From Bacteroidota bacterium (GTDB taxonomy: Bacteria > Bacteroidota > Ignavibacteria > Ignavibacteriales > Melioribacteraceae), in NCBI GenBank assembly GCA_018818065.1, contig JAHISV010000003.1, forward strand, positions 62,001 through 126,000: a DNA stretch of 64,000 bases, read 5' to 3'. The notes under the pieces were generated by a model that was given only the letters and a program-made list of their open reading frames with translations, did not search any database and was not told the DNA's origin. Below, one piece after another: positions 59,590 to 64,000 of this stretch (position 1 is its first letter; every line of letters starts with the position of its first letter). Both the position numbers and the translations under genes were made by a program.

Positions 59590-60363
59590 GTGAGTTTAAT
59601 AAGAAAAATTTGGAACAAAATGCCAGAATTACACTACTCAGAACAGGTTAATCACGCTGAAAAATACTTTCTTCCGTACCTCAATACAAATGTTGAGAAA
59701 TTCGAAAAATTTAATATTCTTGAAATAGGTTGTGCCGAGGCAGGTGTCCTCGATTTACTTCATAAAAGAGGACATTCGGTAACAGGGCTTGAAATTGACA
59801 AGAATAGAGCCGGGATGGCAAAAAGTAAAAACGAATCGATGAATATTGTTGTTGGAGATATCTCATCAAAAGACATTGTTGCTGAGTTAAATACAAAATT
59901 TGATTTAATAATAATGCGTGAAGTTATAGAGCATGTATCAGACAAAGACTCAACATTTAAGAATTTGAACGAATTACTTAAAGAAGGTGGTTATTTATTT
60001 ATGAGTTTTCCACCCAAATATTCTCCATTTGCCGGACATCAACAGGTTGGCAAATCATTTATGAAAAAAACGCCATATATACATCTATTGCCCTTAAAGA
60101 TATTAGAGCTTCTATCCAGGAAATTACAGGAAAACGTTAAATATCCGGCTCATCTAAAGACTAATTATTCAACCGGGATGAGTATTCGTAAATTTGAAAA
60201 ATTCACTAAAAAATATAACTGGCAGTATATTGTAAAAGAACATTTCCTCCTTCGCCCGATTTACAACCTGCGTTTTGGAACGCCGATAGTTAAAGTTATT
60301 GGACTACCGCTATTAAGGGAAGTGTATGTACTTGGCTATGAAACTTTGATGAGAAAGAAGTAA
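59590..60363 (+). CDS. Class I SAM-dependent methyltransferase
   Basis: The 257-residue protein has motif I ILEIGCAEAGVLDLL near residue 44, an acidic motif II (VTGLEID), and REVIEHVSD near 116, the pattern of UbiE/BioC-like small-molecule methyltransferases. The C-terminal 100 residues are basic and aromatic and may bind membranes or sugars. The GTG start at 59590 is used, with an ATG at 59620 as an alternative. The substrate is unknown. It is followed directly by the secreted HExxH gene, with the next start adjoining its stop codon. Confidence 0.8.
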   Translation: MSLIRKIWNKMPELHYSEQVNHAEKYFLPYLNTNVEKFEKFNILEIGCAEAGVLDLLHKRGHSVTGLEIDKNRAGMAKSKNESMNIVVGDISSKDIVAELNTKFDLIIMREVIEHVSDKDSTFKNLNELLKEGGYLFMSFPPKYSPFAGHQQVGKSFMKKTPYIHLLPLKILELLSRKLQENVKYPAHLKTNYSTGMSIRKFEKFTKKYNWQYIVKEHFLLRPIYNLRFGTPIVKVIGLPLLREVYVLGYETLMRKK

Positions 60364-61422
60364 GTGAAAAGAATAAGTAAAAATATTGTCTTTATTTTAC
60401 TTCTTGTACTTACGACTAAGGGACAATCGCATAACTCCAATTTTGAATTTTCGGGAATGAATAAATTCTGGGAAATTGTGGAAATCATTAAATCCAATGA
60501 AGTACCAACTGAAAAGCTATGGAATGATTTGTTTTCAACTCCGGGATATAAAGTGCTTACACAGAGCGAGTTTAAAAAAGAGTTCTTTATAAAAAATTTT
60601 ACACTGGCATTTAATCCCAATAAAAAAGCGGAATACGAAAGAACTATTAAGAACCGTAGCGATGCATATTATCTGGAGCATTACCGAAAAGCAGACGAAA
60701 ACAAATCGTTTCTAGTCAGCCAGGTCAATAAGCTTAAAATATCAAACAAAAACAGCATTGCTGCCAACAAAGCCTTAAATTTTTTACCAATGAACAACGT
60801 AAATGATTTTCCGCCAGTGTCATTTGTAATATTTGCCAATGACGGAAGGGGATACTCCCCAATAGTAATTGATCTGTTTGCCTCGACAGATTGGGATTTT
60901 ATACCTTTCCTGGCACATGAGTACCATCACTGGTACCGTAATAGATTGGTTAAGATAAATTATAGTAGGGTTAATTCTGAGGATAAGGTTTTTATTGAGA
61001 CCATTAGTCAACTCGAAGCAGAAGGCGTTGCTGATCAGGTTGATAAGGCTGAGTGGTTCCTGAATAAAAGGAATCTTGGAGAGAGAGAAAAGAACTATAT
61101 AAAAAGTGTTGAGGATTCACCCGGAATACTCAAAAAGATTATTGAACTGCTTGAGCAAATTTCGGATAATGTCTCGCTGAAAAGAAAGAATTTTGATATA
61201 ATAAAAGAAATTGTACCTCAAGGTGGTCACCCAACCGGGTTTTATATGGCGAGAATGATATTAAAACAATTGGGCAGAGGAGAACTGGTAAGAACAGTCG
61301 GCAATCCATTCGTGTTTATTCATACTTTTAATAACGCTGCCAAAATGGAGGGTATAAATGAAATTATCTTCAGTTCCAGGGCAATGCGCGTAGTTTCTGA
61401 ATTAGAAAATAATTACCTTTAA
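60364..61422 (+). CDS. Exported HExxH metallopeptidase-like protein (DUF5700/DUF2268-like)
   Basis: The 352-residue protein starts at GTG and has a signal peptide (about 1-20). The zinc motif is HEYHH at residues 185-189 (HExxH), followed by EAEGVADQVD near 218-227 with a candidate third Glu ligand, as in gluzincin-like families such as DUF2268/DUF5700. The N-terminal half is helical and unassigned. A secreted or periplasmic protease is a reasonable inference, but no activity is known to me. It immediately follows the methyltransferase. Confidence 0.6.
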   Translation: MKRISKNIVFILLLVLTTKGQSHNSNFEFSGMNKFWEIVEIIKSNEVPTEKLWNDLFSTPGYKVLTQSEFKKEFFIKNFTLAFNPNKKAEYERTIKNRSDAYYLEHYRKADENKSFLVSQVNKLKISNKNSIAANKALNFLPMNNVNDFPPVSFVIFANDGRGYSPIVIDLFASTDWDFIPFLAHEYHHWYRNRLVKINYSRVNSEDKVFIETISQLEAEGVADQVDKAEWFLNKRNLGEREKNYIKSVEDSPGILKKIIELLEQISDNVSLKRKNFDIIKEIVPQGGHPTGFYMARMILKQLGRGELVRTVGNPFVFIHTFNNAAKMEGINEIIFSSRAMRVVSELENNYL

Positions 61423-61474
61423 CAGGCGCAAAATTTTAGATCGAATTCTTCCTTATAAACCTTATAGGGGTACA

Positions 61475-62302
61475 ATGTCAAAAATTATAATAGTATTTGT
61501 TTTATTTCAGGGCTTAGTTTTACTGGCTCAGAACAGCGAACATGAGTTCGATTTTCAGCAAATCATAGGTGAAATTGAATCTACTGATCAGTTCAGTCAA
61601 TCAATGGGTATTTATGATGGTTATGAAATACCCTTGTATGAGGGAGAAAATATTGAATTCCTGCTCTATACCGAACAGTTCAATCCAACATTTATTTTAG
61701 TTGACCCCTCTGGAAAAACTTTCAAACAGATAGTAGGGGATCAGTTTCAGTTTGCCCGCTTGAGAGGCGTTATTCCTGAATCAGGAGATTGGTATTTATA
61801 TGTGTCAAGTAAGGAATCTCAAACAGGTCAGTATTTTTTACAGAATGCAATAGGTCCGGAAACAGCATTTAATCTTAGTGCAGAGGCAAGTTTCTGCGAA
61901 AAACTCTCCTTTATTTTAGCCCATGCCAGGGCATCATTTCAGTTGCTTGGTGATGAGAAAGGGAGTAAAGTTGAATTCAAGGGGGAGAAGAGGAAATATC
62001 TTGATCAGGAAGATGGTTCATATCACTCCATTCTTTATGAAGGGAAGGATATGAATGCCGCGAATAAACTGCTTGACGAGTGGAAAATAAAAATTATAGC
62101 ATGTGTTGGCGAGACCTGGATTACCCGGGAACATGGTTGGACGGATGTTGGAGATTTCAAATTAAAGGATATTATTCTTTCAGGTACTGATCTTGTGAAT
62201 AACAAATTACAAATTGTATTTCGCATTACTGAATTGAAAAATAAAGATAAAGATCCAACAAGGACGACAAGTTTTGAATTAATATTTAAAATTGTTCAAT
62301 AA
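61475..62302 (+). CDS. Exported protein with PPC-like domain
   Basis: The 275-residue protein has a short signal peptide ending LLAQ. Residues about 45-125 resemble a bacterial pre-peptidase C-terminal (PPC) domain: a GEN-type turn, then FILVDPSGKTF and GDWYLYVSSKESQTGQYFLQN. The remaining 150 residues are beta-rich and unassigned, with an exposed WITREHGW segment. PPC domains usually accompany secreted proteases. Here one stands next to a candidate protease gene (60364), so the two may work together. That link is inference. A GGGG-containing site precedes the ATG. Confidence 0.5.
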   Translation: MSKIIIVFVLFQGLVLLAQNSEHEFDFQQIIGEIESTDQFSQSMGIYDGYEIPLYEGENIEFLLYTEQFNPTFILVDPSGKTFKQIVGDQFQFARLRGVIPESGDWYLYVSSKESQTGQYFLQNAIGPETAFNLSAEASFCEKLSFILAHARASFQLLGDEKGSKVEFKGEKRKYLDQEDGSYHSILYEGKDMNAANKLLDEWKIKIIACVGETWITREHGWTDVGDFKLKDIILSGTDLVNNKLQIVFRITELKNKDKDPTRTTSFELIFKIVQ

Positions 62303-62325
62303 TACAATTACAGGAGCAGGCAGAA

Positions 62326-63765
62326 ATGAAATTTATATGGAAACTGTTTTTTACTTTTCTAATCATTCATGGGGGAGTATTTGCTCAGGACGCGCATGAA
62401 ATGCTTTTTAGCGAAGTTGAGCAATTATACAAACAGGCAAATTTACTTAATGCGGTAATATCCGCTCCCGAAAGTTATGCGAATGGACTTGAGGAGTATG
62501 GAGATGCAAAACAGGCGCTGAAGGATGGTGATGACCTTGAAGATATTAAAGAGAAGATTACCCTAAGTGAAAACTATTTTAAAAGAGCTGTTGAAGTTGC
62601 TGAAATGGCTAATGAAACATTTGCAGATTTGTTTAAGGCAAGATCTGATTGTAAATCCATTGCTGCTGATATAGAAGCGAAGGAAGATTGGGTATCTGCT
62701 GAAGAATTGTTATCCACTTGCATGAAAGATTTTGAAAATGGTGATATCCAGGATGCAAAAGAGACAGCAAATGATGCAGAAAAACTTTATAGAAAATCGG
62801 AATTAACAGCTATTAAAGGTAAATACCTTGGTGAGGTTAGAGAGTTAATAAAAAAAGCCGGGGAGAATGATATTCAGGAAAATGCTCCGGTTACCTTTGC
62901 CAAGGCACAGTTACTTCTTCAGCAGGCAGAATCAGAGTTAAACGATAACCGTTACGATAATGAACATGCTGTTCGGATTATTAAGCAATCTAAATACGAA
63001 AGTAAGCATGCAATGTATATTGATAAGCTAATAAGAGAAATGGTTGAAGCGGAAAAATCCTGGGAGGAATTAATACTTGATTCGGAAAAACTACTAAAAA
63101 CCATTTCTGATAAATATAGTTTGGAAGTAGGATTTGAAAACGGTTATGAGCAAGCTAAGGAAGCTGTTATTGCATTTGTTGATGGGAAAGAAGAAAGTAT
63201 TATTGATCAAAAAAATACTATTGCCTTTCAGAAAGAGAAAATAAAATCTTTAGAGACAAATATTGATAGTATTAATACTTACCTGGCTGGTGTGTTGGAA
63301 GAGAAATCAGCACTTCAGATAAAAGTTGATGCGTTTGAAAAAGAAAAAAGAGAATTCAGGGAAGTTGCCGAACTATTTTCATTATCAGAGGCAGAAGTTT
63401 TTCGGGATGGTAAGAATGTAGTTATAAGATTAATCAGTCTCGTTTTTGATGCCGGTAAATCTATCATAGATCCTCAATACTTTGCCGTTCTATCAAAGGT
63501 ACAAAAAGCCATTGAGAAGTTTAATCAATGCACAGTATCTGTAGAAGGGCATACAGATGCACAGGGAAGTGATGATAAAAATCTGGATTTATCGCAGGAA
63601 CGAGCCGAGGCAGTGCGGCAGTACTTATTGGCTAATATTGACATGAATACAACCAAGTTACTTGCAATTGGTTTTGGCGAAACAAAGCCTGTGGCAAATA
63701 ATGAAACTGAAGATGGAAGAAGAAAGAACAGAAGGATTGATATTGTCATCAATCCCCATAATTAA
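62326..63765 (+). CDS. OmpA-family cell-envelope protein with helical N-terminus
   Basis: The 479-residue protein has a signal peptide (MKFIWK start, cut near VFAQ), then about 270 residues of helical repeats rich in Ala/Glu (for example NYFKRAVEVAEMAN), a coiled coil (about 290-345) and a C-terminal OmpA domain. The peptidoglycan-binding motif VEGHTDAQGSDDKNLDLSQERAEAVR lies near residues 405-430 and GFGETKPVANNETEDGRRKNRR near the end. The protein probably anchors an envelope structure to the cell wall. The DUF4398-like helical part is typical of lipoprotein or periplasmic OmpA relatives. Strong terminator follows. Confidence 0.87.
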   Translation: MKFIWKLFFTFLIIHGGVFAQDAHEMLFSEVEQLYKQANLLNAVISAPESYANGLEEYGDAKQALKDGDDLEDIKEKITLSENYFKRAVEVAEMANETFADLFKARSDCKSIAADIEAKEDWVSAEELLSTCMKDFENGDIQDAKETANDAEKLYRKSELTAIKGKYLGEVRELIKKAGENDIQENAPVTFAKAQLLLQQAESELNDNRYDNEHAVRIIKQSKYESKHAMYIDKLIREMVEAEKSWEELILDSEKLLKTISDKYSLEVGFENGYEQAKEAVIAFVDGKEESIIDQKNTIAFQKEKIKSLETNIDSINTYLAGVLEEKSALQIKVDAFEKEKREFREVAELFSLSEAEVFRDGKNVVIRLISLVFDAGKSIIDPQYFAVLSKVQKAIEKFNQCTVSVEGHTDAQGSDDKNLDLSQERAEAVRQYLLANIDMNTTKLLAIGFGETKPVANNETEDGRRKNRRIDIVINPHN

Positions 63766-63780
63766 TTATAGGTTTAGTTA

Positions 63781-63805
63781 AAAAAGCCGCTGTTGCGGCT
63801 TTTTT
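63781..63805 (+). terminator. Terminator after the OmpA-family gene
   Basis: AAAAAGCCGC (63781-63790) pairs with GCGGCTTTTT (63795-63804) around TGTT, followed by T. A textbook intrinsic terminator 15 bases after the stop. Confidence 0.92.
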
Positions 63806-63862
63806 AGTATTAGGATAAATCATACTTAAATTTTGAACTTAATGGGATGAGGACTTAGAAAA

Positions 63863-64000
63863 TTGGATATATTTGAGATACTTTCTAACGTACTTGAAAA
63901 TAAAAAATCAGCCTTCTTTTATACACCGGCAATTTACAAAAACGCCAAATCGTATTGGTTCAGGAAGCCTGATAAATCAAACATTATTTTCAATCCCAAT
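63863..64000 (+). CDS. N-terminal fragment of an unidentified protein
   Basis: A frame opens at TTG 63863 and runs to the window edge without a stop (46 codons). It begins LDIFEILSNVLENKKSAFF and includes YWFRKPDKSN near residue 31. An RKP-type stretch following a helical start is compatible with isochorismate/aminodeoxychorismate synthase-like proteins, but this is a guess from a short segment. No clear ribosome-binding site is visible. Confidence 0.35.
   Translation, partial: MDIFEILSNVLENKKSAFFYTPAIYKNAKSYWFRKPDKSNIIFNPN

Overview
The window is an AT-rich, gene-dense stretch of bacterial chromosome. Most intergenic gaps are under 150 bases and none exceeds 300 bases. Many genes appear to start at TTG or GTG. 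The gene content suggests the Bacteroidota/Chlorobiota side of the FCB group, most likely an Ignavibacteria-like lineage (inference). The reasons are many Sec-exported and lipoproteins, a large outer-membrane protein resembling SprA, Ycf48-type beta-propellers, a TonB receptor with a CarboxypepD_reg-like N-terminus, and MacA/MacB/TolC efflux genes. No mobile element, CRISPR array, rRNA or phage gene is visible. One tRNA (Leu, anticodon UAG) is present.

Layout. 1-9.0 kb: end of comEC, murB, an unusual 716-residue MFS-like transporter, a SatD/DUF3307 pair, a GMC oxidoreductase with a ferredoxin-like cysteine cluster, and two lipoproteins. 9.1-13.4 kb: a histidine-degradation operon (MarR-GNAT fusion, hutH, hutU) ending in a strong terminator. 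13.5-20.5 kb: a degenerate M48 protein, then on the minus strand gltX, a three-receiver hybrid kinase lacking its phospho-histidine, clpP, tig and tRNA-Leu. 20.7-27.5 kb: a Ser/Thr kinase with an extracellular Ycf48-like sensor, murA, a membrane metallopeptidase with TPRs, and a CCA-adding type enzyme. 27.7-36.2 kb: TolC, MacA-like adaptor, MacB-like ATPase and two different FtsX-type permeases, followed by a second copy of the permease pair. 36.3-44.5 kb: a SprA-like outer-membrane protein, Nudix, PfkB kinase, mtnA, recO and a DegP protease. 44.5-49.5 kb: aroC, an MBL hydrolase, a two-gene ABC system whose ATPase has lost its ATP-handling residues, and pccB.

49.6-52.5 kb: a lytic transglycosylase with seven LysM repeats. 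52.5-57.2 kb: a thiamin uptake and activation operon with promoter, TPP riboswitch, terminator, TonB receptor, thiN and a sodium:solute symporter. 57.2-59.5 kb: minus-strand smpB-tyrS-pdaD. 59.6-64 kb: a methyltransferase, a secreted HExxH protein, a PPC-like exported protein, an OmpA-family protein and the start of an unidentified gene.

The most distinctive points are a recurring loss of catalytic residues in otherwise well-kept proteins (ABC ATPase, M48 protease, histidine kinase), the duplicated heterodimeric MacB permease pair, and the riboswitch-controlled operon that assigns a likely thiamin substrate to a symporter. Most gene identities rest on motifs I can read directly. Operon, promoter and substrate statements are inference.
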